41,378 nucleotides of DNA, from positions 1 to 41,378 of the forward strand of contig JACQFQ010000068.1 of the NCBI GenBank assembly GCA_016199985.1. Direction: 5' to 3'. The notes under the pieces are model-generated. The model was not told the origin of the DNA, did not search any database, and worked only from the letters and a program-made list of their open reading frames with translations. Origin of the DNA: Verrucomicrobiota bacterium (GTDB taxonomy: Bacteria; Verrucomicrobiota; Verrucomicrobiia; Limisphaerales; UBA11320). The position numbers and the translations under genes are program-made. Positions 8,487 to 18,202 of the stretch are shown here, piece after piece (positions within the stretch are counted from its first letter, which is position 1; each line of letters opens with the position of its first letter).

Positions 8487-10907
8487 ATGACGCGGCGTCA
8501 CTCAACGATGCGCTCCCTGGCGCTCCTCTTGCTCGCGCTCTTGCGGTCGCGACTCGTCGCGGCGCCGGCCGAGCAGGGATGGGACGCCGAACGTTTGTCG
8601 GGCCTGGATCTCACGAGCGAACCGGTCGCGATGCAGTGGGATTCGTCAGGCCGGCTCTGGTTGTTGGAGAGAGAGACGGCTGGCGGAGCGCCGGGCAGTC
8701 GCATCTGGGTTGTTGATCCGCCTCCCGTCGGTCGCGGCGAGGTCCGGGCGCGCGTGTGGGCGCAGGGGCTTCCCGAGAGCACCGGCTTTGAGGTGTCGAC
8801 ATCGTCCGTGTGGCTGGCGTCGGGATCCCGCCTTGTCAGGCTCAACGGCGCGGCCGACGCGCGCGCCGCCGAGAGAGCGATCCCGTGGTTGGGTTGGGGC
8901 TCCGCTTCCGGCCACGGAACGATCTTCAGAAGCCTGGTCGCTCATCGGGACGGCTGGCTCTACGGCGCGCTGGAAGCGGACGGACCCGTGACTCCTCAGA
9001 TCATGGAGCGCGGGCTGGTCGCTCCAGCGAGGCTGCGTCCGGGAGTGATCCGATTGCATCCCGCCCTCAGAATCCTTGAGCAGTTCACGGAGGGCCCGCT
9101 CCACGCGCAGGCCATCGCGTTCACTCCTGCTGGGGATTTGATCGTGGCGACGAGCGGACGCCTGGGTCTGTTCCACGCCTTCGCGGGGGGCGTCTTCATT
9201 CCTCGCGATGCCTATCCCAGGCCGCTCAACTCCATGCTGGATGTTCAGGAATCGATCGTTCCCTCGGTCCTGCAAAGGCCTGGCGCCCTCGCGCTCGTGA
9301 TCGGAGAGCCCGTGGCGGATCCATCGGCCGTCGCCCAGCAGGATGTCGTCTGGGTGCGCTACTCCAACGCGAGTTCCTGGTTTCCCACCGTCATCAAATC
9401 GTCGGGCGCCGCGCTCACGGTTCGCGGGACAACGTCCCCTGCGGCGCGGCCCCAGGACGCCAAGGTGGTGGGTTCGGCTTCCGACGCTGGCGTGGCGGGC
9501 CCGGGGGGAACGCTCTTCTTTCGATCGCAAGGCGGACTCGTGCGCATGACACCGCGCGTTCGTGACCGCCGGGTCCCGGGAGACGCGAAGCGCTTCGCCA
9601 GCCTGTCCGCGAGGGAGTTGGCGGAGGCCTGGGCCGGATCGTTCGACTCCTGGGAAGGTCGGATCGCGGAGCGCGCGTTCCTCGAACGCGGCGACGCGGA
9701 GGCGGCGATTGTCCTGAGCCATTTGTGCGCGACCTCATCCGTGGCTTCCGTTCGCGCGGCGGCTTTGCAGATCTACGCAGGCAAGCCAGGAGCGTCCCTG
9801 GACGCCCTTCGCGGGGCCGTCATGGACCGATCCGCGGAAGTTCGCGTCGGCGCCGCGAGAGCGCTGGGAGAACGACGAGGCGACGCCGCCGGAGCGTGGG
9901 GCCTGCTCGTGGCGCTGGCCGCCGATCCTGACCCGCGGATCCGTCGCGAGGTGGCCCTGGCGACCCGACGGTTGATCCTGGCCAAGCCGTTGCCCGCCCG
10001 CGATCCGTCCGCGTCCGCGCGCGATGTTGGGGAGGCGTTCCAAGTCTTGGGGCCGGTGATCCTGACCAGCGCGCGACTTCCTGATTCCCTGGTCGCCTCA
10101 GCGGTCTGGAGCGCTGTGGAGCCCTTGGTCGCGTCGGCGCCGATCGCGATACCGGACGCATTGCGAGGCTTGGGGGAGTCGGCGTTGCCTATGAGCGGTC
10201 CGCTGCTGAAGAAGGCGGTGCGTTCGACCTTCGCGGCCGGCGAGGAGGACAAGGTGGATCGCCTGCTGGAACGCCTGCTTGTTTTGGCCGATGAATCGCC
10301 CGCCCTTTGCGCTTTCGGGCTGGAGGGGATGATGCAAGGGCAGAAAACGAGCAAGGCTTGGGCAGGGCACAAGGGCGTGAAACGCTTGCTGCGGAAACTC
10401 GCGGAAAGCGGGAACACGGAACTCGCGGCGGCGGCGCAGCGCGTCGACGCGCTGTGCGGCAACCCCAAAGCCCAGGAAGGGCTTCTAACCCGGATCAACA
10501 ACGCGGCGCTTTCCGACGGCGAGCGAATCAAGGCGATCGAGTTCACGCGTTGGGTTCCCAGCGAGGAGGCCAAGGCGACCCTCTGGGAGCTTTTGAAGAG
10601 CTCATCCAGCGTGGACCTAAAAGTGGTCGCGGTGGATTCGCTGCGCGAGATCGGCGCGAGCGGGGATGCGGCGTCGCTCCTTTCGTTTTCGGATCAGGCG
10701 GCGCCGCCTGTGCGGACGGCGATTCTGGAGTCGTTTGAGTCGCGGGAGGCTTGGTGGCCCGCGCTGTTGGGAGGCGTGGAATCCGGGCGCGTGAGTCGGG
10801 GCGAGGTGCCCGTCGGGCTGGGCGCCGCGCTCAGACATCATCCCAACCCGAAGCTGCGCGCTCGCGCCCTGGCCGCGCTGGGCGCTGATCCCGGCGGTTC
10901 CCAGTAG
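8487..10907 (+). CDS. Exported beta-propeller/HEAT-repeat protein lacking a heme domain
   Basis: The 806-residue protein starts with a signal peptide (MTRRHSTMRSLALLLLALLR, then a probable cleavage after AAPA). The first 350 residues resemble the propeller part of large PVC-group membrane-bound dehydrogenase-like proteins, with recurring segments such as VAMQWDSSGRLWLLERE and LVAHRDGWLYGALEADG. From about residue 400 the sequence turns into alpha-helical HEAT-like repeats (for example VRVGAARALGERRGDAAGAW and IRREVALATRR). Relatives usually finish with a CxxCH cytochrome c domain; no CxxCH occurs anywhere in this protein, so it is a heme-less variant or has lost that domain. It lies 46 bases after the DUF1501 gene and may act with that cassette as a scaffold or binding subunit. 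Upstream in-frame codons to 8415 overlap the previous gene and precede the signal peptide, so they were excluded. Confidence 0.8.
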   Translation: MTRRHSTMRSLALLLLALLRSRLVAAPAEQGWDAERLSGLDLTSEPVAMQWDSSGRLWLLERETAGGAPGSRIWVVDPPPVGRGEVRARVWAQGLPESTGFEVSTSSVWLASGSRLVRLNGAADARAAERAIPWLGWGSASGHGTIFRSLVAHRDGWLYGALEADGPVTPQIMERGLVAPARLRPGVIRLHPALRILEQFTEGPLHAQAIAFTPAGDLIVATSGRLGLFHAFAGGVFIPRDAYPRPLNSMLDVQESIVPSVLQRPGALALVIGEPVADPSAVAQQDVVWVRYSNASSWFPTVIKSSGAALTVRGTTSPAARPQDAKVVGSASDAGVAGPGGTLFFRSQGGLVRMTPRVRDRRVPGDAKRFASLSARELAEAWAGSFDSWEGRIAERAFLERGDAEAAIVLSHLCATSSVASVRAAALQIYAGKPGASLDALRGAVMDRSAEVRVGAARALGERRGDAAGAWGLLVALAADPDPRIRREVALATRRLILAKPLPARDPSASARDVGEAFQVLGPVILTSARLPDSLVASAVWSAVEPLVASAPIAIPDALRGLGESALPMSGPLLKKAVRSTFAAGEEDKVDRLLERLLVLADESPALCAFGLEGMMQGQKTSKAWAGHKGVKRLLRKLAESGNTELAAAAQRVDALCGNPKAQEGLLTRINNAALSDGERIKAIEFTRWVPSEEAKATLWELLKSSSSVDLKVVAVDSLREIGASGDAASLLSFSDQAAPPVRTAILESFESREAWWPALLGGVESGRVSRGEVPVGLGAALRHHPNPKLRARALAALGADPGGSQ

Positions 10908-11059
10908 CGCGGGTTCCCTTCTGCCCTGCGGGATCGCGCGCCCGGCCATGAACCGTGTTGCGACGCTGGAACGGATCTGGCCGCGTCGAGCCTGGCCCAT
11001 GTCGTCCACGGACGCGTCCTTTGCCTGACCGCAAGCAGGGCCGTTTTCTCCGGGGAGTC

Positions 11060-13207
11060 TTATTTCAACACCGCGCGATAGTAGCGACGCGCGCTGTTGG
11101 CCGCGGCGTTGTCGATGAACGAGACCTGGCCGCCCGAAATGGTTTGCGTCGCGACGTCCTTCCAATCCGGGGGGTAGAGGCTCTGGGTCGCTTGAATCAC
11201 AACCAACGCCCCGTCCGGGCCGCTCAGCGTGAACGAGAAGGATCCATCGTCGTTGTGCCGCAATGTTTGAGGCTGCAACACGATCGGGTTCAGTCGCAGG
11301 ACAATCTCGCCTGGCGATCCGGCTGACGGCTGGCCTCCGATCGCGATGCTGTACGTTTTCCCAGCCGCCGCATCGAACGTGAATTGGGGTTGGGCCCCAT
11401 TGCAGAAGCAGATGGGCTCTCCGCCTTCGCCGTCCGAGAAGCAATGTTGCTGGCAGTTCTCAGCGACGATGGCGAGCGTCTGCAAGGTCTCCCCGACAAA
11501 CACAACACAGCCCGCGGGGAAGCCGCACCCTGACAAGTCCACGGCGACAGGGCCGGAGTTGGGCGCGGTCCAACGCCACCAGACGGACGCTCCTCCGAAG
11601 CTGTCCGGGACTTTCGGCTCTCCTGGTTCCAGGTTGGCGCCGCGAATGGCGCCTGTTCCCGTGGCCGCGAGTCCGTCCAGCGCGATGGCGTCGGCGAAGT
11701 TGTTGTTGGCCGGCGGCGGGGGAGGCGGGAGCACGGTGAGGCGCGCGAAACGCGAGGCGACTTCGTGGCAAGTTCCGCTGGCCACGATCTGATAGGAGCC
11801 CGCATCGCTCGGCTTGGCGTTGTCGACGCACAGGGCACTCGAAGAGCGGCCGTCCAGGAGAGTTCTCGTCGCCCCGTTGATCCGATACCAGGAGAGCGCG
11901 GGCGCGGGGGCGCCCGAAACCTCGGCGAAGAAGCAGGCGCTGTCCCCTTCGTAGATCGTCATGTCGGCGGGGCCGCGCTCGATGCTGACGGGCGCGGCGG
12001 GGGACATGGCGAGCCGACGCTCGATGGTGCCGCGGACCGGGCTGCCTCCTGTGGTGCCGACAAGCAGAAGCTTTCCATCGCGCTGCTTGAACATCGAGAG
12101 GAGTCCGCCGCCGTTGGCCGAAGTGTTGTGGAAGCCTGTGTCGAGCTTTCCGTTGGGAAGCAGATGCGCGAAGTTTCGAACATTCATCCCTGCTATGCGC
12201 TGGAAATTGCCCGCGATGAGCAGGTCTCCGCCATCCAGCGCCTCGATGGCCGCGATCCACGCGCCTTGGTCGGCATCCGGGTTTGCCGCGTCCGGGATGT
12301 TTCGGAAGCTTGAGTCCAGGGAAGCTCCGCTGTGGCTGACGAGCTGCATGCCGAAAGACAGGGGATAGTTCACGGCCCTGTCATTGGGCTCGACGAGTCC
12401 ACCCGCCACGAATCGTCCCGAAACCGACACGCAAGCCGCCGCGCTGCCGTCGCGCACGGCCACGCAACCCATGTTCGCGCCGAAGGCCTGGAAATCGCCG
12501 CCGCCTAGCGACAGTGTTCCCGATCCAAACCCGCCCGCGACCAGCAGATAGGGCGACCCCCCCGCGCCGATTTGAACCGTGGGGGACTGGTAGCGGACTC
12601 GCGAAACGTAACCAGTTGGAGGCTGGAATTGGAGGTCCACCTCTCCGCCGCGGCTCATGCGGATTATCGAGAAGCTCTTGCTAAAGGCTCCGCCCGAGAC
12701 CGAGGCGTCGCAAGCGACCCAGATCTCGCCATCCGGCGCGCTGGTGATGCTCCGAGCCTCCCTGACAAAAGTCTGAAACGCGCTGGCGCCGGAACCGGTT
12801 TGCACCCTGAAGCCTGTGTCAGCTCGCCAGGAGCCATCAATCCTCCTCTCAAGATGGGCCAGCCCGTTCGGGCCGCCGATGTAGAAGCCGCCGTTGTCAT
12901 CCGCGGCGACGGAATAGAGCGTGTCGCCGAGGCCGCCGATCGTCGGATCGCTCTGGAGGGTGAATCGCAGGGATCCATCGGACGCCAGAACCGCGAAATG
13001 GAGGGCGGGTGTCTTATAGACCGAGGTGAAAGATCCCACGATGCAGATCTCCCCGTCCCAGTTGGCGCTGACGTCGTTGATGAGACCTTCGATCTGACCT
13101 CGCTGGGCGAATGTCGAGTCGTTGTCGCCTGGATCCCCCACGCATCGTAGGAAGCCTGCCAGAAGCAAGGTGGTCGCCGAGAGAAGAGAGGTCTTGAACG
13201 TTTTCAT
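11060..13207 (-). CDS. Exported delta-60 repeat and Ig-like domain protein
   Basis: This 715-residue protein is predicted to be extracellular. A signal peptide (MKTFKTSLLSATTLLLAGFL) precedes a region of delta-60/propeller-like repeats up to about residue 385, with phrases such as LDTGFHNTSANGGG and LLSMFKQRDGKLLLVGTTGG typical of that family. An immunoglobulin-like domain follows (YEGDSACFFAEVSGAPAP, SDAGSYQIVASGT), then a proline linker (PPPPPPANNNF). After the linker comes a pre-peptidase C-terminal-like beta domain (SVWWRWTAPNSGPVAVDLSG). The last 75 residues form a beta module ending RRYYRAVLK, of the type also found at the ends of three other exported proteins in this window. No enzymatic motif is visible; adhesion or polymer binding is the likely role. 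It is divergent from the HYR protein at 13424 and convergent with the HEAT protein. Confidence 0.85.
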   Translation of the reverse strand: MKTFKTSLLSATTLLLAGFLRCVGDPGDNDSTFAQRGQIEGLINDVSANWDGEICIVGSFTSVYKTPALHFAVLASDGSLRFTLQSDPTIGGLGDTLYSVAADDNGGFYIGGPNGLAHLERRIDGSWRADTGFRVQTGSGASAFQTFVREARSITSAPDGEIWVACDASVSGGAFSKSFSIIRMSRGGEVDLQFQPPTGYVSRVRYQSPTVQIGAGGSPYLLVAGGFGSGTLSLGGGDFQAFGANMGCVAVRDGSAAACVSVSGRFVAGGLVEPNDRAVNYPLSFGMQLVSHSGASLDSSFRNIPDAANPDADQGAWIAAIEALDGGDLLIAGNFQRIAGMNVRNFAHLLPNGKLDTGFHNTSANGGGLLSMFKQRDGKLLLVGTTGGSPVRGTIERRLAMSPAAPVSIERGPADMTIYEGDSACFFAEVSGAPAPALSWYRINGATRTLLDGRSSSALCVDNAKPSDAGSYQIVASGTCHEVASRFARLTVLPPPPPPANNNFADAIALDGLAATGTGAIRGANLEPGEPKVPDSFGGASVWWRWTAPNSGPVAVDLSGCGFPAGCVVFVGETLQTLAIVAENCQQHCFSDGEGGEPICFCNGAQPQFTFDAAAGKTYSIAIGGQPSAGSPGEIVLRLNPIVLQPQTLRHNDDGSFSFTLSGPDGALVVIQATQSLYPPDWKDVATQTISGGQVSFIDNAAANSARRYYRAVLK

Positions 13208-13273
13208 ACAATTAATTCCCGGACACGAATGATCCGTTGGTGGGTTCAGACCTTCTCGTGTTGAAAGGTTACT

Positions 13274-13300
13274 GGAAAAGGAGGGGGAAGAGGGGGAAGG
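13274..13300. other. Uninterrupted purine tract in the divergent intergenic region
   Basis: Within the 216-base region between the two divergent surface-protein genes (13208-13423) there is a 27-base run of only A and G on the plus strand, including two runs of five G. It could form a G-quadruplex or simply be low-complexity DNA. I could not identify a convincing -35/-10 promoter pair in the rest of the region, although promoters for both flanking genes should lie here. No gene is supported in the region. Confidence 0.5.
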
Positions 13301-13423
13301 ACGCGTCCGGTGGTCCGTGGTTTATCTTGCTTGGGGCATCACTATAGGCTAACGCTGTCCGAAATCCATCAACGCAGCGCCTCGCCGCTCCACGGGTTGA
13401 GGTGCGCCTCCAAAAGGAATTCG

Positions 13424-16400
13424 ATGCAGACTAGACGTTACCTTGCCGCTTGGCTCGTTCTGGCATGGCTGGGCCTGATGCCCGCTTCGGCGCAGCAGAT
13501 CATCAATTGCAACTGCCTCTCAGATCTCCCCGTTTTGCGCACGAATGGCTGTTACGGAGTTATCCCTGATTTGTGCACGCTTGCCGCGAAGTGCATCTTT
13601 GCCGACCCCGCTACTTCGCCGTGCTCACAGACGCCTGCGCCGGGCGGAATTGTGGGCCCCGGAGTGCATCCGATTGTTGTGACCATCATCTCCTCCACCG
13701 GCGTGGCCCAGTCCTGTCAGGTCTCGTTCACCGTGACTGCGCCGCCGGGGGGATGTCCCACCAACTCCTGTTGTCCCGATTGTCCCGTGCCGTTTCCGGC
13801 CAGCTTTACGGTGACGGTGAACACGGGATTCAACTACCTCGTGAATCCGCTGTGCCACGGCAACCTCAACACCGTGGGGGTTATCCTGGCGAATGTGCCC
13901 GACCAAACCGGCCTTTCCACCTGGGACAAGACGCAAGGCGCGTTTGTTTCGGATTTGTTCGACGTCAGCCTGGGCGGCTGGAGTAATCCGACACAACCCC
14001 TCGATCCAGGCGTGGGCTTCGTTTTGAACAACCCGGGAAACCCATTCACCCTGACCTTCACGGGATGCGAACCCAAATGCCCTCATCGTTGTCCGCTGAC
14101 GAACGAGGTCTGCCTGCTCGGCAACACCGGCGCCGCGCAAGGCGTGACCACTTGGGCCTCGCTGTTTGGGACCGACTGTCCGCCGCGATGTGGATCGAAA
14201 GTCAGCATCTTTAATCCCGCGACGGGCGGCTATACAGTCTACGTCTATCTGAACACGGGTTGGTCGCCCTCGACGCCGTCCTGGCCGAACGGGACCTCGG
14301 TGTTTATTTCATGGCAGGCCGATCCGCGATGCGACGGCTGCGTCCAGCAGACGAACGTCTGGAACACAGGCTTCAGCAACGATGGCACTCTCGCGCTCCC
14401 GCCCGGAACTCCCGACGCGAACTGGAGCCTGGTCTCGTTTCCGGCCGGCGGCTGCAATGGGCCGGCCCAGGTGTTGCAACCCGCGGGCATTCCAGGCGTC
14501 TGGATCCCGAACGGCCCGAACTCCACATGGGTGGGGCCCTCCGCCCTGACCGCCCAGTGCGCTCCCGGGCTGTATCACTACCAGTTGTCCTTTATTATTC
14601 CTTGCGCGGAAAGGGCGAGAATTGTGGGCCAGTTCGCGGCGGATGACATCGCGACTCTCGCGCTGAACGGCGTCCCTCAGGTCACCACGACCGGCAGCTA
14701 CGCCTCCTGGACTCCGGTCAACATCTCCAGCGGCTTCCTCCCCGCTCCGAACGTCAACACACTCGACCTCTATGTCACGAACGCCATCATTTATACGGGC
14801 TTTCGCGCGGAGCTCACTAACGTGTTCAACGATTGTTGCTGCACGAATGTTCAACGCGTTCTCACGCTCTTCTCTGGACGGACGAACAGTCCTCCAGGCC
14901 TTCTCACGACCGGATCCCTCGACACGCAGTTTTCGACGCCCGTTCCGCAGTTCCCCGCTTCCAGCCCCTACGTCATGGGCCCCGCCGCCCAGAACCCCGC
15001 CTGGCTGCCTGGAGGCCCGAACTCTTTGTGGATCGGCCCCGCCTCAAACGGCTACATTTCCGAGCCGGGCGGCGTGTACGCCTACACCAACCGTTTCTAC
15101 CTCCCTTGCGACAAGGCGCAGATCAAAGGTCGGTGGAGCACGGATGACACCGGCTCGATCGAGCTCAATGGCGTCCCGACGGGCGTGAGCATCACCACAG
15201 GCTACGCGTTTCAGAAGTGGTGGCCGGTGAGCATCAACACGGGATTCGTCGCGGGATGGAACACCCTGGTCTTTTATGTGACGAACTACCCATTCGGCTG
15301 GAGCCCGACGGGACTTCGCACCGAGCTGATCGGCACGGCGCAGTGCTGCTCCTGTTGGGGCATCAAGTGCCCGCCGTTGAGCCTCAGCGTGACAGGTTGC
15401 CCGCCCGTAATGCCCGACTTGTCCGGTTCGGTGGCGGTGTTGACGAACTGCCCGCTGCCGGCCGGATTGACCATCACGCAATCGATCCCGGCTGGGACCG
15501 TGCTCTCTCCGGGCGTCCATGTGGCCATCGTCCGCACCTGCGATGGCGGCGGTGTGTGCCGCGATTGCGACGTTGTGGTGACGGCGGTCTCGGAATGCTG
15601 TGTCCATATTCGTTGTCCGAGCGACATCTTGACGAACGCGTGCGGACCCACCGTCGTCGTTCAGTATCCGCCGCCCTTCGTCACCAGTCAGTGCGGCACG
15701 GCGCTCGCGAGCGTGGTCTGCGTGCCGCCCAGCGGATCGGCGTTCCCCTTGGGATCCACGGTGGTGACATGCACCGCCACCGACGCGGCGGGTAACAAGG
15801 CCAAGTGCACCTTCACTGTGACGGTGACCCCGGATCACACACCGCCCACGTTGCACTGTCCGCCACGAATCTTCGTCGCCTCCTGCACTCCTCCAGTGAA
15901 GGTCTTCTACAATGTTTTTGCGACCGACAACTGCCCCGGCCCCATTAAGATCGTCTGCGTGCCGCCGTCCGGCAGCGCTTTTGGCGTTGGGACCACGGTA
16001 GTGACCTGCACAGCGACCGATGCCTCGGGCAACACGACCACTTGTCAGTTCCCGGTCATCGTCAGCCTGAATCCCACCTTCTGGCAGACCCTCCCCTGCG
16101 GCGTGAACGACTGCTATTCGCTCGCCGGCTTGGAGCCCACGGTGCGCGGCGCTTGTCTGCTCACCGCGTATCCGGGGAACCGGTGGAAGGACTTCGACTT
16201 CACGTGGGTGAATCGATGGGTTGGCCACACCTGGAGCTTCCCCGCGTCGTGGACCATCCTGGGCGCAACGCTGGACACGCGGGCCAGCCCGCCGATCTAC
16301 GGATGCGACGGGATCTCCGGGAACGACAGCATCAGCCTTGGCCTCGCGAATTGCACATCTCCCGCGTGGCTCTGGTCGCGCTATCTCGGATCCGGAAACG

Positions 16401-18055
16401 CAAGCCCCGGACTCGTGAACGCGCCCTGGTGCAGCGGCAGGGAGTGCACCTATCCGTTCTCGTTCAACCTGGCGGCGCTCCCGCTGACGCCGAGCGGAAC
16501 GATCAGCCTCCTGCCTCACATGAACAGCGTGAAGCGCCTGGATTTCTTCGTTCAGGACGACACGACGGTGGACTTTGCGCGCCTCCGCGTTCTTCGCTGC
16601 GCTCCGAATCCCGTCATCGCCGGCGTGGGTGTTGCCCTCGCCAACGCCGAGATCGTTCATGGCGATCTGACCTGGTCCCTGAGCCCTGTCTCTGCCGACG
16701 GGACCCCGTTCGGCGGTCGGTTCAACCTGGGGTCGGGCCCGGGCTTGCGATTGCCGATGCCTCCGCTGCGCTTGTCCGCGCATCCGGGCGCCGTCATCGC
16801 CTTGGGCGACGGCTCCGACGACGAGCCGGGACCGGAACGTTTGCGGCTGAGGGTCAGCGCCGATGGCGCCGGGGAGATTTCCCTCGGCGAGATTCCCCCT
16901 GGCGTCACCCAGGTGGAGGCGGAGCTTGAGCAGGATGGCAAGATCACCGGGCGAGGGAGCTTCGATCCTCAGGCCGGGCTTGTCGTTGCCGGCTTCGGCC
17001 CCACCGAGTCGCTCACGGAACTGGGCGTCGCGAACAATAACGAATTCCTGGTCGGGGCCATTACCGACGATCCCCAACACCCTGGCGCAAAGTTTCTGTT
17101 GAGAATTCGCCTGGTCGGAGGTCCTCGGCAAACCACTTCGTTGCTCGGGCTGAGCCTGATGGCTTCAGGAATCGACCGCGTCGATCTGCTCGCTCCGAAG
17201 CTGCAGCTCGGCTTGGGCGGGACATGGGTCAGCTCCAGTGACGCCGCTTACGCGGAAATCTCCGGAGGCCAGTTCGTGGCGTCGCCCCTCGACGCTTCTG
17301 TTCCCTGGGTGAACACCGAACTGACGGCTCAGTTCAATCCCGCGGACGAGTTCAACGCCACACTGCCTTCGCCCTTCAGCTCGGATCAGGCGCCGGGGCC
17401 GGGGTCGACGCTGCGAACGGTGGTTCGCGGGATCATTGGAGGCGAGGAGGTGGATGTCGACGCCGCAACCTTCCAATCCACCGAAGAGGGATGGAGCCTG
17501 TCCTGGGCTTCGGAGAGAGTTCATCCGGTGCACAGGATCTACTGGGTCTATGGCCGCGACCGCGGCATGACACGGTTCGACGCGGATGCGGACGAGAATC
17601 TGGACGTCATCGCTTCGGAGCTTCCGACGGTGTATGGGAAGCTCGGAGGCAAGACGCCGTGCCGTCGATTCCAATGGCCTGGCCACACAACGCTTCGCAT
17701 TAATGGCGCCACGATGGAGGCTGTTGAGTTGCGGGTGCTGATCGAAACGGACGCGTATCCGGTGACCGGCCTGACCGGCCTGCGAGTGGAGGCGAGCGGC
17801 GGCGATGCTCTCGTTCTTGCGCGCCTCGAGCCGGGACAGCCTCAGTTCAGGTTGGAAACGCCCGAGCTGAGCGAGGATCTGACCCAGGTGGGCATTCGTT
17901 GGTCTGGGTTCGGAGGCATCCTGGAGGAATCCGATTCGATCACTGGGCCTTGGAACGTCGTGGCGGATCAGGACACCGGAACTCCGGGTGAATATGTTCG
18001 CCGACTCGACAGGCAGCCTGGCCTGGCGAAATTCTTCCGAGTGCGAGGCGACTGA
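13424..18055 (+). CDS. Large Cys-rich exported HYR-domain protein
   Basis: This 1543-residue surface protein has a signal peptide (MQTRRYLAAWLVLAWLGLMP, cleavage after ASA). AAAAGGA six bases before the ATG is a good ribosome site and decides the start over an upstream GTG at 13310. The N-terminal 650 residues are rich in Cys-containing beta segments. They include two related lectin-like modules at about 325-465 and 490-645, both with the pattern W-x-P-x-GPNS-x-W-x-GP and a later ADD/TDD...LNGVP. HYR domains follow at about 725-805 and 806-885, sharing the VCVPPSGSAF...TVVTCTATDA motif; two more degenerate HYR-like units lie near 30-105 and 650-722. The C-terminal 600 residues are beta-rich without known motifs and end in AKFFRVRGD. 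Adhesion or matrix formation is likely; there is no sign of catalysis. Confidence 0.85.
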   Translation: MQTRRYLAAWLVLAWLGLMPASAQQIINCNCLSDLPVLRTNGCYGVIPDLCTLAAKCIFADPATSPCSQTPAPGGIVGPGVHPIVVTIISSTGVAQSCQVSFTVTAPPGGCPTNSCCPDCPVPFPASFTVTVNTGFNYLVNPLCHGNLNTVGVILANVPDQTGLSTWDKTQGAFVSDLFDVSLGGWSNPTQPLDPGVGFVLNNPGNPFTLTFTGCEPKCPHRCPLTNEVCLLGNTGAAQGVTTWASLFGTDCPPRCGSKVSIFNPATGGYTVYVYLNTGWSPSTPSWPNGTSVFISWQADPRCDGCVQQTNVWNTGFSNDGTLALPPGTPDANWSLVSFPAGGCNGPAQVLQPAGIPGVWIPNGPNSTWVGPSALTAQCAPGLYHYQLSFIIPCAERARIVGQFAADDIATLALNGVPQVTTTGSYASWTPVNISSGFLPAPNVNTLDLYVTNAIIYTGFRAELTNVFNDCCCTNVQRVLTLFSGRTNSPPGLLTTGSLDTQFSTPVPQFPASSPYVMGPAAQNPAWLPGGPNSLWIGPASNGYISEPGGVYAYTNRFYLPCDKAQIKGRWSTDDTGSIELNGVPTGVSITTGYAFQKWWPVSINTGFVAGWNTLVFYVTNYPFGWSPTGLRTELIGTAQCCSCWGIKCPPLSLSVTGCPPVMPDLSGSVAVLTNCPLPAGLTITQSIPAGTVLSPGVHVAIVRTCDGGGVCRDCDVVVTAVSECCVHIRCPSDILTNACGPTVVVQYPPPFVTSQCGTALASVVCVPPSGSAFPLGSTVVTCTATDAAGNKAKCTFTVTVTPDHTPPTLHCPPRIFVASCTPPVKVFYNVFATDNCPGPIKIVCVPPSGSAFGVGTTVVTCTATDASGNTTTCQFPVIVSLNPTFWQTLPCGVNDCYSLAGLEPTVRGACLLTAYPGNRWKDFDFTWVNRWVGHTWSFPASWTILGATLDTRASPPIYGCDGISGNDSISLGLANCTSPAWLWSRYLGSGNASPGLVNAPWCSGRECTYPFSFNLAALPLTPSGTISLLPHMNSVKRLDFFVQDDTTVDFARLRVLRCAPNPVIAGVGVALANAEIVHGDLTWSLSPVSADGTPFGGRFNLGSGPGLRLPMPPLRLSAHPGAVIALGDGSDDEPGPERLRLRVSADGAGEISLGEIPPGVTQVEAELEQDGKITGRGSFDPQAGLVVAGFGPTESLTELGVANNNEFLVGAITDDPQHPGAKFLLRIRLVGGPRQTTSLLGLSLMASGIDRVDLLAPKLQLGLGGTWVSSSDAAYAEISGGQFVASPLDASVPWVNTELTAQFNPADEFNATLPSPFSSDQAPGPGSTLRTVVRGIIGGEEVDVDAATFQSTEEGWSLSWASERVHPVHRIYWVYGRDRGMTRFDADADENLDVIASELPTVYGKLGGKTPCRRFQWPGHTTLRINGATMEAVELRVLIETDAYPVTGLTGLRVEASGGDALVLARLEPGQPQFRLETPELSEDLTQVGIRWSGFGGILEESDSITGPWNVVADQDTGTPGEYVRRLDRQPGLAKFFRVRGD

Positions 18056-18085
18056 TCAGGTCGTTTGGCGAAAGTCTTAGCGGCG

Positions 18086-18115
18086 CGCGCCCTGTCTGGC
18101 AACGGACAGGGCGCG
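18086..18115 (+). terminator. Strong GC hairpin after the HYR-protein gene
   Basis: An 11-base perfect inverted repeat (CGCGCCCTGTC at 18086-18096 and its complement at 18105-18115) encloses an 8-base loop and begins 30 bases after the stop codon of the HYR protein. It is followed by TTGCTT rather than a full T-run, so it is an imperfect intrinsic terminator. Its position also argues that the downstream pseudouridine synthase does not start at the TTG at 18065, since that reading frame would have to run through the stem. Confidence 0.65.
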
Positions 18116-18202
18116 TTGCTTCAGGGGCCCCCGGAAAGGCGTCTCCGCGGCGAAGAGTTTCGACGCGACAGTTGGGCCTGGATCGACCAGGGTGGCGCTG
18201 AC

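Noticed and set aside
15044..17131. A 695-codon minus-strand frame inside the HYR protein gene
   Set aside because: Composition of an antisense shadow; the plus-strand product has a signal peptide, ribosome site and HYR motifs.
18065..18202. Longer version of the pseudouridine synthase starting at TTG 18065
   Set aside because: The added codons run through a perfect 11-base terminator hairpin and have no family similarity; GTG 18203 is better.
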